From Arthrobacter roseus (GTDB lineage Bacteria; Actinomycetota; Actinomycetes; Actinomycetales; Micrococcaceae), in assembly GCF_016907875.1 (NCBI RefSeq), contig NZ_JAFBCU010000001.1:868001-932000 (forward strand): a stretch of DNA of 64,000 nt, read 5' to 3'. Both the position numbers and the translations under genes were made by a program. Shown one piece after another: positions 8,914-28,984 of this stretch (position 1 is its first letter; every line of letters starts with the position of its first letter). The notes under the pieces were generated by a model. That model was not told the origin of the DNA. It searched no databases and saw nothing but the letters and a program-made list of their open reading frames with translations.

Positions 8914-10959
8914 GTGAGTAAACCAAGCGAGACGCCACACGATGTCCTATCAGCGCCTGGAATCCGGTTCGGCCGGATCCCCATCACCGCAGTCTCTCCG
9001 GTTGTCGAAAGTGGGCTTTTTCCTGCCAAGGCCATGCCAGGGGAGGACATCGGCGTGGGTGCAACTGTATTCCGTGAGGGGCACGATCAGCTGGGAGTGA
9101 CGGCGGTGCTGTCCGATCCCGCCGGCGCAGAGGTCCAACGGGTGGCCCTGCAGATTGCCGCGCCTGGCACCGACCGCTGGGAAGGTGTGATCCGGCCAAC
9201 ACACACCGGTAGGTGGACGTTCCGGGTGGAGGGATGGACGGATCGCTACGCTACGTGGAGCCACAACGCCAGCATCAAGATCGCTGCCGGAGTCGATGTC
9301 GACCTCATGTTGCAGGAGGGTGCGGCACTGTTCACAGATGCAGCCGCGGAATCGGATGTTCCGTCGTCGTGCCGTAGCGTTTTCAGGAGTGCAGGTGCAA
9401 CTCTTGCCAATTTGTCGCTCTCCACCGAAGAGCGTCTGCACGCCGGACACGACGACGCAGTTCGGGCGGCCATTGCGGCTCATCCGCTGCGGAGCCACGT
9501 CAGTGGATCGTCGGAGTTCCCCCTTCAGGTAGAGAGAGAACGGGCAGGGCGCGGTTCTTGGTATGAGTTCTTCCCGCGGTCCGAGGGGGCGGTCTATGAC
9601 TGGGTATCGAAGTCCTGGACGTCGGGGAACTTCCGGACGGCAGCCGAGCGGCTACCAGCGGTGGCAAAGATGGCGTTCGACGTCGTCTACCTGCCGCCGA
9701 TCCACCCCATTGGTGTAACCCATCGGAAAGGCCCCAACAATACGTTGACGGCCGGCCCGACGGACCCCGGCTCCCCGTGGGCCATCGGGGCGGCCGAGGG
9801 TGGCCATGACGCCATCCATCCGGACCTGGGTACCTTCGCGGACTTTGACGCTTTCGTCGCTAGGGCGGAGGCACTCGGTATGGAAGTTGCACTCGATTTG
9901 GCGTTGCAAGCCTCACCGGACCATCCGTGGGTGGATGAGCATCCGGAGTGGTTCACTACGCGGGTTGACGGGTCCATCGCCTACGCAGAGAATCCGCCCA
10001 AGAAGTACCAGGACATCTACCCACTGAATTTCGATAATGACCCGGACGGTCTTTCGCGAGAAGTCCTACGGATCGTTCGTTTGTGGATCAGCCATGGTGT
10101 GCGGATATTCAGGGTGGACAATCCCCACACCAAACCCGTCATGTTCTGGGAGTGGCTTATCGGTCAGGTCAACGAAGAGGACCCCGGCGTCGTTTTCCTG
10201 GCGGAGGCATTTACCCGTCCGGCCATGATGCATGCCTTGGGCAGAGCCGGATTCCAACAGTCGTATTCCTATTTCACGTGGCGGAACACCAAGGAAGAGC
10301 TTGAGGAGTACTTCACGGAAGTCAGTCATGAAAGTCCTGCTTTCTTCAGGCCTAACTTTTTCGTCAACACTCCGGATATTCTCAGTGAGTTCCTACAGTA
10401 TGGTGGGCCTGCCGGGTTCAAGATCCGGGCTGTTCTGGCATCCATGGCCAGCCCGCTCTGGGGAGTGTATTCGGGCTACGAGCTCTTTGAGCACGTAGCG
10501 CGTCCTGGAGCAGAGGAGAACATTGACAACGAAAAATTCCAGTATCGACCGCGCGATTACGAGGCAGCTGAGGCGGAGGGCCGAAGTCTGGCTCCATATC
10601 TGACGAGATTGAATGAGATCCGCAGGGCCCATCCGGCACTCGGAGATTTGCAGAACCTCACGTTGCACTCGAGTACTGACGAGGCAACGCTGGTCTTTTC
10701 GAAGCATAAAGAGACAGATAACGGCATGGACACCATCATTGTGGTCATCAATATAGACCCGCACAGTGCTAGGGAAAGTACCGTTACCCTAGATCTGGAA
10801 GCGCTGCGGCTTGAGGCAGGAGACCAATTCCCAGACGGATCTTTCTGGGTGGATGATCTGCTCAGCGGAAACAGCTGGCAGTGGAATATGAATAATTACG
10901 TGAGGCTGGATGCGCACGTGGAACCCGCTCACATCCTGTCGATTAGAAGGAGCCACTAG
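8914..10959 (+). CDS. glgE: Alpha-1,4-glucan:maltose-1-phosphate maltosyltransferase GlgE
   Basis: GH13_3 enzyme that extends alpha-1,4-glucans by transferring maltosyl units from maltose-1-phosphate. The 681 residues have an N-terminal Ig-like/dimerisation domain (to about 200), then the barrel with signature YDVVYLPPIHPIG-like text, nucleophile D402 in FRVDNPHTKP and acid/base E431 in FLAEAFTRP. The 29-residue spacing equals that of D394 and E423 in Streptomyces GlgE. The start is GTG. A possible promoter, TTAGCA (8877) and TAACGT (8901), would make the mRNA nearly leaderless. The stop overlaps the treS start (TAGTG). First gene of the GlgE operon. Confidence 0.95.
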   Translation: MSKPSETPHDVLSAPGIRFGRIPITAVSPVVESGLFPAKAMPGEDIGVGATVFREGHDQLGVTAVLSDPAGAEVQRVALQIAAPGTDRWEGVIRPTHTGRWTFRVEGWTDRYATWSHNASIKIAAGVDVDLMLQEGAALFTDAAAESDVPSSCRSVFRSAGATLANLSLSTEERLHAGHDDAVRAAIAAHPLRSHVSGSSEFPLQVERERAGRGSWYEFFPRSEGAVYDWVSKSWTSGNFRTAAERLPAVAKMAFDVVYLPPIHPIGVTHRKGPNNTLTAGPTDPGSPWAIGAAEGGHDAIHPDLGTFADFDAFVARAEALGMEVALDLALQASPDHPWVDEHPEWFTTRVDGSIAYAENPPKKYQDIYPLNFDNDPDGLSREVLRIVRLWISHGVRIFRVDNPHTKPVMFWEWLIGQVNEEDPGVVFLAEAFTRPAMMHALGRAGFQQSYSYFTWRNTKEELEEYFTEVSHESPAFFRPNFFVNTPDILSEFLQYGGPAGFKIRAVLASMASPLWGVYSGYELFEHVARPGAEENIDNEKFQYRPRDYEAAEAEGRSLAPYLTRLNEIRRAHPALGDLQNLTLHSSTDEATLVFSKHKETDNGMDTIIVVINIDPHSARESTVTLDLEALRLEAGDQFPDGSFWVDDLLSGNSWQWNMNNYVRLDAHVEPAHILSIRRSH

Positions 10960-12725
10960 TGCCCTACCCGTACTCGCTGCATGCGCCAGGACTTACCCAC
11001 GACCCGCACTGGTATCGGAAGGCTGTCTTCTATGAAGTTCTGGTCCGCGGTTTCGCGGATGCCAACGGGGATGGATCAGGCGATTTCTCCGGCCTGATCG
11101 AGCGTCTTGACTATCTGCAGTGGCTGGGAATCGACTGCCTGTGGATTCCGCCGTTCTTCAAGTCACCTTTGCGCGATGGCGGCTACGACATCGAAGACTA
11201 TTACGACGTGCTGGACGAGTTCGGCACCATCAACGATTTCAAGCGGCTCGTCACGGAAGCACACGCCCGCGGTGTGCGCGTGGTCATCGACCTCCCGCTG
11301 AATCACACCTCTGACAAACACAACTGGTTCGAGGAATCCCGCACCAATCCTGACGGCCCCTATGGGGACTTCTACGTCTGGAGCGACACGGATGAGAAGT
11401 ATGAGGATGCGCGGATCATTTTCGTGGATACGGAGGAGTCCAACTGGACCTTCGATCCCATTCGCCGTCAGTTCTTCTGGCACCGATTCTTCAGTCATCA
11501 GCCGGACTTGAACTTCGAGAACCCCAAGGTGATCGAGGCCCTGTACGACGTCGTCAGGTTCTGGCTGGATCAGGGCATCGACGGTTTCCGTGCGGACGCT
11601 ATTCCCTACCTCTTCGAGGAGGATGGAACAAACTGCGAAAACCTGCCGAAAACGCACGCGTTCCTCAAGGACCTACGCGCAATGGTGGACCACGAGTACC
11701 CAGGCCGCGTCATCATCGCTGAAGCCAATCAGATGCCGGAAGAAGTGGTTGAGTATTTCGGTGATGAGAACGGGGCGGAATGCCACATGTGCTTCCACTT
11801 TCCGATCATGCCGAAGCTCTTTTATGCCCTGCGGGACCAGAAAGCCGCACCAATCATTCAGACGATGGCCGAGACCCCAGAAATCCCGGCCGGAGCCCAG
11901 TGGGGCACGTTCCTACGAAACCATGATGAGTTGACCCTCGAGATGGTCACTACCGAGGAACGCGAGGCCATGCTCGGCTGGTACGCCCCCGATTCACGCA
12001 TGCGCGCGAACGTGGGTATCCGGCGCAGGCTGGCGCCTCTGCTCGATAATTCTCGCGCGGAAACAGAGCTCATTCATGCCATGCTGCTCTCTCTTCCGGG
12101 CAGTCCGTTCTTGTACTACGGGGACGAGATCGGCATGGGTGACAACATCTGGCTCGATGACCGTGACGCGTCTCGAACACCCATGCAGTGGAATCCAGAC
12201 CGTAACGCTGGATTCTCCACAGCCGATCCAGGAAAGCTGTATCTTCCCGTCGTTCAATCCCTCGTTTATCACTACAATCACGTCAACGTTGAGGCGCATC
12301 TGGCCACGTCCGGGTCGCTGTTGCACTGGGTACGGCAGATGCTGGCAGTTCGTCGCGCCCATCCTGCGTTCGGGTTGGGGTCTTACCGCAGCGTCCCCAC
12401 GGATTCCGAACATGTACTCGCTTTTCTTCGGGACTTACCGGAGGGGAATATCGAGGGCGAGCGTGCGGAGACCATTTTCTGCATTTTCAATCTCTCCCAG
12501 CATCCAGTCGCTGCACGCATGCAGTTGCCAGAGTATGCGGGCCGTGGTCTGCGTGATTTGTTCGGAGGTACGCCTTTTCCCGAGTTCGGCGCCGACGGCA
12601 GCATTACGTTGACCATGGGCAGCCATGACTTTTACTGGCTACGGATGCGCTCCGCGGCTTCTAATACGGCGTCACCCCAAACAGGGGTGCTTCCTGTGGT
12701 AACGGCTACGAAGGTGGTTGACTGA
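10959..12725 (+). CDS. treS: Maltose alpha-D-glucosyltransferase / trehalose synthase TreS
   Basis: GH13 enzyme that interconverts trehalose and maltose. In the GlgE route it supplies maltose for the maltokinase. The 588 residues show the classic opening [20 protein letters not shown], then [10 protein letters not shown], nucleophile D213 in [10 protein letters not shown], acid/base E255 in [11 protein letters not shown] and D323 in LRNHDELT, plus the C-terminal beta domain. GTG start with a good ribosome-binding site (AGAAGGAG), overlapping the glgE stop. The stop overlaps the next start by one base. No maltokinase domain is fused to it; the kinase is instead fused to GlgB downstream. Confidence 0.95.
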   Translation: MPYPYSLHAPGLTHDPHWYRKAVFYEVLVRGFADANGDGSGDFSGLIERLDYLQWLGIDCLWIPPFFKSPLRDGGYDIEDYYDVLDEFGTINDFKRLVTEAHARGVRVVIDLPLNHTSDKHNWFEESRTNPDGPYGDFYVWSDTDEKYEDARIIFVDTEESNWTFDPIRRQFFWHRFFSHQPDLNFENPKVIEALYDVVRFWLDQGIDGFRADAIPYLFEEDGTNCENLPKTHAFLKDLRAMVDHEYPGRVIIAEANQMPEEVVEYFGDENGAECHMCFHFPIMPKLFYALRDQKAAPIIQTMAETPEIPAGAQWGTFLRNHDELTLEMVTTEEREAMLGWYAPDSRMRANVGIRRRLAPLLDNSRAETELIHAMLLSLPGSPFLYYGDEIGMGDNIWLDDRDASRTPMQWNPDRNAGFSTADPGKLYLPVVQSLVYHYNHVNVEAHLATSGSLLHWVRQMLAVRRAHPAFGLGSYRSVPTDSEHVLAFLRDLPEGNIEGERAETIFCIFNLSQHPVAARMQLPEYAGRGLRDLFGGTPFPEFGADGSITLTMGSHDFYWLRMRSAASNTASPQTGVLPVVTATKVVD

Positions 12726-15700
12726 TGTCGATTATGACCCCCGCGCTCCCTGATCTACTCGAATCCTGGCTGCCCGGCCAGCGCTGGTTCCCGTCCCGAG
12801 GCCGGGAGGTGAAGCTGCGCAGAGTGGGCGGCATTAAATTGCAGGACCCTGCTGGCGAGGTGGGACTTGAGGTGCACATTATCGCCGTTGTCTCTGGTCG
12901 GCGTACAGACGTCATTAGTGTGCCATTGAGTATCCGGTCCAAACCCGCGACGGAATCCGGCATGGTGTTCATCGGTGAATCGGAGCATTCGGAGCGCGGC
13001 AGACGCTGGGTTTATGACGGCACGTCGGATCCCGTGTTCGTTGCAGCATGGCTGGAGTTGATGCGTACTTCGGGTACCACGGCAGATGATCGCACTGAGG
13101 GCCAGGCCCATGGTGGGTTTGAGTCGTGGAACGGGTTTCCGCTCGCGGTCTCTTGCCGTGCCCTCGCCGGGGAACAGTCCAACACGTCAGTGGTTGTCGA
13201 GACCGACAGGGTCCCGCTGATTGTGAAGTTCTACCGCATTCTGGCGGAGGGAAACAGCCCTGATGTTGAGGTCAGTGCAGCCCTCACGAGTGCTGGTTCC
13301 ACCGATGTTCCAGTAACTTACGGTGCGGTTCGAGGCAGCTGGCGCACGGGAAGCGGTGAGTCGGAGGAGTGGACCGGCGGTCACTTGAGTGTTGTGCGCG
13401 AATTTGTTCAGGACGGTACTGACGCGTGGCGCAGTGCCTCAGCCGCGGCTCTTGATGGTGTCGACTTCACGGCGGAGGCGGAAGAATTGGGCCGTGTCAC
13501 TGGGCGTATCCATGCCCAGTTGCGTCGGGAACTGGGCTCGCGTGCGGCTACAGCGGATGAGACGCAGGAATTCTTGGAAACGGTGGTGCATCGCATCCAG
13601 TGGGCGTGGCGGGAAGGGCACGACGTCGTCGGTCCACTGGACGCAGAGGTGGACCGGTTACTGTCGCAGCTTCGTGCCTTGGAAGAGCTTCCGGAGCTGC
13701 AGCGGATCCATGCCGATTATCACCTCGGTCAGGTCCTTTATTCGCCTACCCGGGGCTGGATCGTTCTTGATTTTGAGGGGGAGCCGCTGCGCTCGGCGGC
13801 TGAGCGAAGCGTCCCGGATGTTCCGTTGCGGGACGTTGTGGGCATGCTGCGTTCTTTTGACTATGCGGCCGGGGTTGTCATCAACGCTGCGCCCCCGGCC
13901 AATCGAATCGGACGCACCGAGGAAGCGCGCCGGTGGGCCAAAGCAACCAGCCACGCCTTCCTGCGGGGCTACGAGGAGGAGTCGGGCAACAGAATCGACC
14001 CCACAGAAGTTCTTTTCACGGGGCTCTGGGTGGATAAGGCGCTGTACGAGGTCGTCTACGAACTACGAAGCCGCCCGGACTGGGTGGAGGTTCCTGCTAC
14101 GGCGGTACGTCGCGCGCTCGATTCGATCCCGGGTGAGGTGTTGAGAGTGGAGGCTCCCGAACGAAGCAGCGTGCCGCAGTTCGTGCCTGCCGAGATTCTG
14201 CAGGCGGTGTCTGAGGGCCGGTATCATCAGCCTCATCAGGTGCTTGGTGCACATCTAGCCCCCGAGGAAGACCGTTCCGCACAGGAATTGGTCACCGTCC
14301 GCACGCTTCGCAGGCTCGCCCAGAGCGTCGAGGTCGTTAGCTCCAGCGGTACTTTTGCTCTTACCCATGAGCACAACGGGATCTGGGCCGGGACGGTGCC
14401 GGTTGAGCGGGCGGGGCACGTGCCGGACTACCGGCTGAGCGTGATGTACGACGGCGGCACTGCTGAAACGGTGGATGACCCGTATCGTTTCCTTCCCACT
14501 CTGGGTGAGATGGATCTGCACCTGATCGGCGAGGGACGGCACGAGTCGTTGTGGACGGTTCTTGGTTCCCATGTGCGACATTATTCGTCGGTCCTTGGTG
14601 ATGTAAACGGTGTCAGTTTCGCTGTGTGGGCACCGAACGCACGTGCTATCCGCGTAAAAGCAGATTTCAACGGTTGGGATGGCTCCGTCCATGCCATGCG
14701 CAGCCTGGGTGGTTCAGGTGTGTGGGAGCTTTTCATCCCGGACGTTGAGACGGGAGCCCGCTATAAATATGAGATTCTCGGCAGCGACGGTCAGTGGCGG
14801 GATAAGGCGGACCCCATGGCGCGGTTCACTGAGGTTCCGCCGTTGACGGCCTCGCGCGTTGTCGAATCCACGTATTCCTTTGAAGACGATCAGTGGATGG
14901 CTGAGCGGGCTGAGCGTAATCCGCATAACGGGCCCATGAGTGTCTACGAAGTTCACCTGGGTTCCTGGCGGGTGGGCCTGAGCTACCGGGAACTTGCGGA
15001 TCAGCTGGTTGAGTATGTGCAGTGGCAAGGATTCACCCACGTGGAATTGATGCCGGTGGCAGAGCATCCTTTCGGCGGTTCGTGGGGCTACCAAGTCACG
15101 TCTTACTATGCACCGACGTCGCGTTTCGGGGATCCTGATGATTTCAAGTTCTTGGTGGATCGGTTGCATCAGGCGGGTATCGGCGTCCTTCTTGACTGGG
15201 TGCCGGCGCACTTTCCGAAGGACTCTTGGGCGCTGGCAAAATTCGATGGCCAACCGCTGTACGAACACCCCGACCCATTCCTGGGCGAACACCAGGACTG
15301 GGGAACCCTGATCTTTGATTTTGGCCGCAACCAGGTGCGCAACTTCCTTGTTGCCAATGCGTTGTACTGGTTGGAGGAGTTCCATATAGATGGTCTCCGC
15401 GTGGATGCCGTGGCGTCCATGCTGTACCTGGATTATTCGCGTGAGGCCGGGCAGTGGCGTCCGAACGTTCGTGGTGGTCGCGAAAATCTTGAGGCGATCG
15501 CCTTCCTCCAGGAGGTCAATGCGACAGCGTATCGGCGGGCGCCGGGAGTTGTCATGATTGCGGAGGAGTCCACAGCGTTCGACGGCGTTACGCGCCCGAC
15601 GTCGGCTGGCGGGCTTGGCTTTGGCATCAAGTGGAACATGGGGTGGATGCACGATTCGTTGCAGTATGTGGCGGAAGATCCGATCAATCGTGGATTCCAT

Positions 15701-16366
15701 CACAACAAGGCGACGTTCTCTTTGGCCTATGCGTATACGGAGAACTTCCTGTTGCCTATCAGCCACGATGAGGTTGTGCACGGCAAGGGCTCGCTGTTGC
15801 GCAAGATGCCGGGGGATCGGTGGCAGCAGCTAGCGAACCTTCGCGCGTACTTTGCCTTCCAGTGGGCGCATCCGGGTAAGCAGCTGATATTCATGGGAAC
15901 GGAATTCGGCCAGGAATCAGAGTGGTCGGAGGCATATGGCTTGGACTGGTGGCTGTCAGAGAACCCTCCGCACAAGGGGGTGCAGGAGCTGGTCCGGTCG
16001 TTGAATGCCGTTTACCGCCAGACGCCGGCACTCTATGCGCAGGACAACGAACCGTCGGGGTTTCAGTGGATCGACGAGAACGACCGCGCGCACAATGTCT
16101 TGTCGTTCATCCGATGGGATCTGGATGGTAAGCCACTGGTCTGCGTGGCGAACTTCTCCGGGAGCACGCATGAGGGATACCGATTGGGCCTGCCGAATGC
16201 AGGACAGTGGCGGGAAACTCTCAATACAGATGCCAGTGAATTCGGCGGAGCCGGTGGTGGAAACATGGGCGTCGTTCAGGCATCGGACGGCGGGGTCAGC
16301 GGGCAACCGGCCGGTGTCTCATTGACGTTGCCGGCGCTCTCGGTTCTGTACCTGATTCCAGCGTAG
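12725..16366 (+). CDS. glgB: Fused maltokinase - 1,4-alpha-glucan branching enzyme (Mak-GlgB)
   Basis: Bifunctional protein of 1213 residues. Residues 1 to about 470 are a maltokinase (Mak/Pep2): N-terminal cap [16 protein letters not shown], catalytic loop [12 protein letters not shown] with D331, and metal-binding DFEGEP with D349. It phosphorylates maltose to maltose-1-phosphate. About 475-1213 is a complete GH13_9 branching enzyme: an N-terminal extra domain, CBM48 ([19 protein letters not shown]), then D894, E947 and D1015, whose spacing (53 and 121) matches E. coli GlgB D405/E458/D526. The single ATG overlaps the treS stop. No stop, frameshift or internal start with a strong ribosome-binding site was seen at the junction. 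Both active sites look intact. Confidence 0.93.
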   Translation: MSIMTPALPDLLESWLPGQRWFPSRGREVKLRRVGGIKLQDPAGEVGLEVHIIAVVSGRRTDVISVPLSIRSKPATESGMVFIGESEHSERGRRWVYDGTSDPVFVAAWLELMRTSGTTADDRTEGQAHGGFESWNGFPLAVSCRALAGEQSNTSVVVETDRVPLIVKFYRILAEGNSPDVEVSAALTSAGSTDVPVTYGAVRGSWRTGSGESEEWTGGHLSVVREFVQDGTDAWRSASAAALDGVDFTAEAEELGRVTGRIHAQLRRELGSRAATADETQEFLETVVHRIQWAWREGHDVVGPLDAEVDRLLSQLRALEELPELQRIHADYHLGQVLYSPTRGWIVLDFEGEPLRSAAERSVPDVPLRDVVGMLRSFDYAAGVVINAAPPANRIGRTEEARRWAKATSHAFLRGYEEESGNRIDPTEVLFTGLWVDKALYEVVYELRSRPDWVEVPATAVRRALDSIPGEVLRVEAPERSSVPQFVPAEILQAVSEGRYHQPHQVLGAHLAPEEDRSAQELVTVRTLRRLAQSVEVVSSSGTFALTHEHNGIWAGTVPVERAGHVPDYRLSVMYDGGTAETVDDPYRFLPTLGEMDLHLIGEGRHESLWTVLGSHVRHYSSVLGDVNGVSFAVWAPNARAIRVKADFNGWDGSVHAMRSLGGSGVWELFIPDVETGARYKYEILGSDGQWRDKADPMARFTEVPPLTASRVVESTYSFEDDQWMAERAERNPHNGPMSVYEVHLGSWRVGLSYRELADQLVEYVQWQGFTHVELMPVAEHPFGGSWGYQVTSYYAPTSRFGDPDDFKFLVDRLHQAGIGVLLDWVPAHFPKDSWALAKFDGQPLYEHPDPFLGEHQDWGTLIFDFGRNQVRNFLVANALYWLEEFHIDGLRVDAVASMLYLDYSREAGQWRPNVRGGRENLEAIAFLQEVNATAYRRAPGVVMIAEESTAFDGVTRPTSAGGLGFGIKWNMGWMHDSLQYVAEDPINRGFHHNKATFSLAYAYTENFLLPISHDEVVHGKGSLLRKMPGDRWQQLANLRAYFAFQWAHPGKQLIFMGTEFGQESEWSEAYGLDWWLSENPPHKGVQELVRSLNAVYRQTPALYAQDNEPSGFQWIDENDRAHNVLSFIRWDLDGKPLVCVANFSGSTHEGYRLGLPNAGQWRETLNTDASEFGGAGGGNMGVVQASDGGVSGQPAGVSLTLPALSVLYLIPA

Positions 16367-16442
16367 GTTCGAAGTCGCTATGTTACTGGCGAGGGCCCGT
16401 CGATCCCGGTGACAGCACTTCGGAAACTCGTCATCTGGATGA

Positions 16443-16472
16443 TTTACATTCCCCGGGAAACGGTGTTAGAGT
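16443..16472 (+). promoter_or_regulatory. rrn promoter P1 (first operon only)
   Basis: TTTACA (16443-16448) and TAGAGT (16467-16472) are 18 bases apart. They resemble actinobacterial sigma-A rRNA promoters. The site lies in unique sequence upstream of the duplicated unit, and no counterpart was seen ahead of the second operon. Confidence 0.55.
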
Positions 16473-16573
16473 TTATATCCGCTGCTCAAGGGGAAACCCA
16501 GGAGCTAGCAGATGATCTTCCTCTAGAACTCAGGTTCCGGCTCGTATTTCGGGTCGTGGAAGATCAGGCCGGT

Positions 16574-16602
16574 TTGACTCTTACAGGGTGAGCGGGTAAG
16601 TT
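16574..16602 (+). promoter_or_regulatory. rrn promoter P2, first operon
   Basis: TTGACT (16574-16579) and TAAGTT (16597-16602) are separated by 17 bases. The -35 box is in unique sequence and the -10 box lies inside the duplicated unit, which begins at 16590. The second operon has an equivalent pair with a different -35. Confidence 0.6.
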
Positions 16603-16665
16603 TGAGAAGTTGCTCCGGAGCGATGCAGGGCCTGTTGTTTGGGTGTTGTTGGTGCCGGTAGTGCC

Positions 16666-16693
16666 TGTTGTTTGAGAACTCAATAGTGTGCCA
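16666..16693 (+). promoter_or_regulatory. rRNA leader element, boxA-like (operon 1)
   Basis: TGTTGTTTGAGAACTCAATA followed by GTGTGCC is the conserved actinobacterial rRNA leader motif, thought to act in antitermination or processing. A variant, GTTGTTTGAGAACTACATAG, recurs before the 23S gene at 18733-18758. The same pair is in operon 2 at 23237-23264 and 25304-25329. Confidence 0.6.
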
Positions 16694-16839
16694 AGTTTGT
16701 TGATACCAATTATTTATTGGTTGATTTGGTTGTGGTGCCACACCCCGTGTGGTGGCTATGACTTTTTTAGCTGAGGTTGAATTTAGTGCAATGCTGTTAC
16801 CCGTTTTCCCGGGTGGTGGTGTTGTGTCTGTAGTAATCA

Positions 16840-18368
<1,529 letters not shown>

Positions 18369-18862
18369 AGCATTTGCAATACATCGCATCGCCAACTGGT
18401 GGTGGTCAGGTGGTTGTGAGGTTACTCATTGCAGGGACGTTTGTTTCCTGGTGGGTGCTCAAGGGTGGAATATCAACAGATAGTCGCGTCGTAGTGTTCG
18501 GGTTGTGGTGAGTACGGGCTTCCTTTGAGGGAGTTGTGGAAAGCTGTGGATTCGTTCGGTGGGGCGTATGCGTTTGGCACGCTATTGGGTTTTGAGGCAA
18601 CAGGTTCATTGGTTGGTGGTTTCGCATCTTTTGGGTGTGGGGTTCATTGGTTGGTGGGTGTTGTTTCTGTTTGTTCCTGTCCTTGACTGGTAGGCATGTC
18701 TGTGTGATGTGTTTGTTGGTGGGGTTTGGGGTTGTTGTTTGAGAACTACATAGTGGACGCGAGCATCTTGTAAAAGAAGCAATTTCTAAGAAGAACCTGG
18801 TTTTGTCATGTCCTTTGGGGCATGGTTGATTTGGTTCTCTCGAGTAGCTGTTTTGATCTTAG

Positions 18863-22000
<3,138 letters not shown>

Positions 22001-22178
22001 ACCATCACCTTTAACAGGTGATGGCTAGATCAAAGTGCTACGCGTCCACCATGTGGTTCCCAACCAACAAACCAGGGAACACTTACAACAACATAAAACG
22101 AAGTTGTAACCATATACTTCCACCCACCACACCTCCTGAGACGATCGGGACGGTATGGTTTGAGGGTTAGGAAAAAGA

Positions 22179-22298
22179 GTTACGGCGGTCATAGCGCGGG
22201 GGAAACGCCCGGTCCCATTCCGAACCCGGAAGCTAAGACCCGCAGCGCCGATGGTACTGCACCCGGGAGGGTGTGGGAGAGTAGGTCACCGCCGGACA
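22179..22298 (+). rRNA. rrf: 5S ribosomal RNA, copy 1
   Basis: About 120 nt. The terminal helix TACGGCGGT / ACCGCCGGA is visible, with internal CCATTCCGAACCCGGAAG and GATGGTACTGCACCCGGGAG. It is the last gene of the first rRNA operon. Confidence 0.94.
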
Positions 22299-22310
22299 CA
22301 TACTAAGGCT

Positions 22311-22340
22311 CAGGCCCCACACCACACGGTGCGGGGCCTG
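22311..22340 (+). terminator. rrn terminator, operon 1
   Basis: CAGGCCCCACACC and GGTGCGGGGCCTG form a 13-pair stem with one A-C mismatch and loop ACAC. There is no T-tract, as is common in high-GC actinobacteria. The loop differs by one base in the second copy. Confidence 0.75.
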
Positions 22341-22366
22341 ACCCACTTAACACCCCAACGCGCCAC

Positions 22367-23144
22367 AACATTTGGTACGCACCATACGCATCTGGGGACT
22401 CACATAACCGGCGCGCTGTGAGGACCAGGACGTTGCACGTGTAGTTATCGACTGGGATTTACAGGTGAGTACTTCCCCGCCCGAGGGAGACCCCCGAGTT
22501 CACGCTCCGCGCCATCCCAGCGCGTTTTTCCTGGGTGGGCGGATGCCAGCGGGCCTTCCTCGGTCCCCTAACCGCATGGCTCACCGCAACAGTCCGCAGC
22601 CCAGCCTACTTGCTACTTGCTGGGCTTCCTCAAGGTGACAGCCGGGCAGCTTCGCGCAGCGCGGGTAGGTTCTTACGCGAGTACTTCCAGACGAACCCAT
22701 TTGACGTGCCGAACGTCGCCTGCGCCTAGCGCACGCTGTGCCGGCATGTAGGTCGATGTGCGTGAATCTGCTTTTGTGTCCACCCCCGTACACAAAACTC
22801 AGGCTGTCCTGTCCCGTTTGCGGACGACCCAATCACAAGAGCTGAGTTTTCGGCCCGATAGAGCGGGCTCTTCCGTTGTTTCGGACTTTCTGAGTAAGGG
22901 ACAGCTGTCGTCATAGTTACCTGGTCCGCGGTGAAATGGATGCGCTTTTGGCCCGTGTAAAGATCGATTTGCACGTGCCGGATATGCCGTGTAATGTCTT
23001 CTAAGTCGCCGCAGCCACGCAGTGAAAACCGCGAAGGATTGACGGAGGCCGACCCCCAAGAAGCAGCCGAAATTTCGGTTGATTCGCCGTGATTTTCTAA
23101 CGCGGGGTGAGTTCGGATGAAGATTGGAAGGCCGCAGAGCGGAT
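22367..23144 (+). other. Unique spacer between the tandem rRNA operons
   Basis: About 780 bases with no gene I can recognise. The minus strand has an open frame at 22726-23151 that continues past an in-frame TAG into a short stretch ending near 22630. The predicted peptide matches no family known to me and may be debris of a decayed gene. No terminal inverted repeats, transposase motif or tRNA were seen. Confidence 0.5.
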
Positions 23145-23173
23145 TTGCCAAACTGAGTCGGAGCGGGTAAGTT
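23145..23173 (+). promoter_or_regulatory. rrn promoter, second operon
   Basis: TTGCCA (23145-23150) and TAAGTT (23168-23173) are separated by 17 bases, the same geometry as the first operon's P2. The -35 lies in spacer-specific sequence and the -10 in the repeat, so the repeat edge at 23161 runs through the promoter. Operon 2 therefore appears able to be transcribed on its own. Confidence 0.55.
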
Positions 23174-23236
23174 TGAGAAGTTGCTCCGGAGCGATGCAGG
23201 GCCTGTTGTTTGGGTGTTGTTGGTGCCGGTAGTGCC

Positions 23237-23264
23237 TGTTGTTTGAGAACTCAATAGTGTGCCA
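23237..23264 (+). promoter_or_regulatory. rRNA leader element, boxA-like (operon 2)
   Basis: Same motif as at 16666-16693 (TTGTTTGAGAACTCAATAG), repeated in variant form before the second 23S gene at 25304-25329. Role in antitermination or rRNA processing is inferred from its conservation in actinobacterial leaders. Confidence 0.6.
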
Positions 23265-23410
23265 AGTTTGTTGATACCAATTATTTATTGGTTGATTTGG
23301 TTGTGGTGCCACACCCCGTGTGGTGGCTATGACTTTTTTAGCTGAGGTTGAATTTAGTGCAATGCTGTTACCCGTTTTCCCGGGTGGTGGTGTTGTGTCT
23401 GTAGTAATCA

Positions 23411-24939
<1,529 letters not shown>

Positions 24940-25433
24940 AGCATTTGCAATACATCGCATCGCCAACTGGTGGTGGTCAGGTGGTTGTGAGGTTACTCAT
25001 TGCAGGGACGTTTGTTTCCTGGTGGGTGCTCAAGGGTGGAATATCAACAGATAGTCGCGTCGTAGTGTTCGGGTTGTGGTGAGTACGGGCTTCCTTTGAG
25101 GGAGTTGTGGAAAGCTGTGGATTCGTTCGGTGGGGCGTATGCGTTTGGCACGCTATTGGGTTTTGAGGCAACAGGTTCATTGGTTGGTGGTTTCGCATCT
25201 TTTGGGTGTGGGGTTCATTGGTTGGTGGGTGTTGTTTCTGTTTGTTCCTGTCCTTGACTGGTAGGCATGTCTGTGTGATGTGTTTGTTGGTGGGGTTTGG
25301 GGTTGTTGTTTGAGAACTACATAGTGGACGCGAGCATCTTGTAAAAGAAGCAATTTCTAAGAAGAACCTGGTTTTGTCATGTCCTTTGGGGCATGGTTGA
25401 TTTGGTTCTCTCGAGTAGCTGTTTTGATCTTAG

Positions 25434-28571
<3,138 letters not shown>

Positions 28572-28749
28572 ACCATCACCTTTAACAGGTGATGGCTAGA
28601 TCAAAGTGCTACGCGTCCACCATGTGGTTCCCAACCAACAAACCAGGGAACACTTACAACAACATAAAACGAAGTTGTAACCATATACTTCCACCCACCA
28701 CACCTCCTGAGACGATCGGGACGGTATGGTTTGAGGGTTAGGAAAAAGA

Positions 28750-28869
28750 GTTACGGCGGTCATAGCGCGGGGGAAACGCCCGGTCCCATTCCGAACCCGG
28801 AAGCTAAGACCCGCAGCGCCGATGGTACTGCACCCGGGAGGGTGTGGGAGAGTAGGTCACCGCCGGACA
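28750..28869 (+). rRNA. rrf: 5S ribosomal RNA, copy 2
   Basis: Same sequence as copy 1 at 22179-22298, with the closing helix TACGGCGGT / ACCGCCGGA. Last gene of the second rRNA operon. Confidence 0.94.
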
Positions 28870-28881
28870 CATACTAAGGCT

Positions 28882-28911
28882 CAGGCCCCACACCACTCGG
28901 TGCGGGGCCTG
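28882..28911 (+). terminator. rrn terminator, operon 2
   Basis: Same stem as the operon 1 terminator (CAGGCCCCACACC / GGTGCGGGGCCTG), with loop ACTC instead of ACAC. No T-tract. It separates the rRNA from the SRPBCC gene that starts about 75 bases on. Confidence 0.75.
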
Positions 28912-28984
28912 ACCCACTTAACACCCCAACGAGCCACGGTCCCTCCTCAAACCCACTGCCCCATGCACGGGTAAAGTGTGTACC

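Noticed and set aside
14714-15781. 355-residue minus-strand frame opposite the GlgB part
   Set aside because: Antisense shadow of the branching enzyme, whose active-site residues are intact in the plus frame.
16409-16591. 60-residue plus-strand frame ahead of the first 16S gene
   Set aside because: Covers the rRNA promoters, has no relatives that I recognise, and ends at the edge of the duplicated unit.
22726-23151. 141-residue minus-strand frame in the rRNA spacer as a gene or transposase
   Set aside because: No family recognised, an in-frame stop follows, its start region runs toward the operon 2 promoter, and no inverted repeats mark an insertion sequence. Kept only as possible debris.
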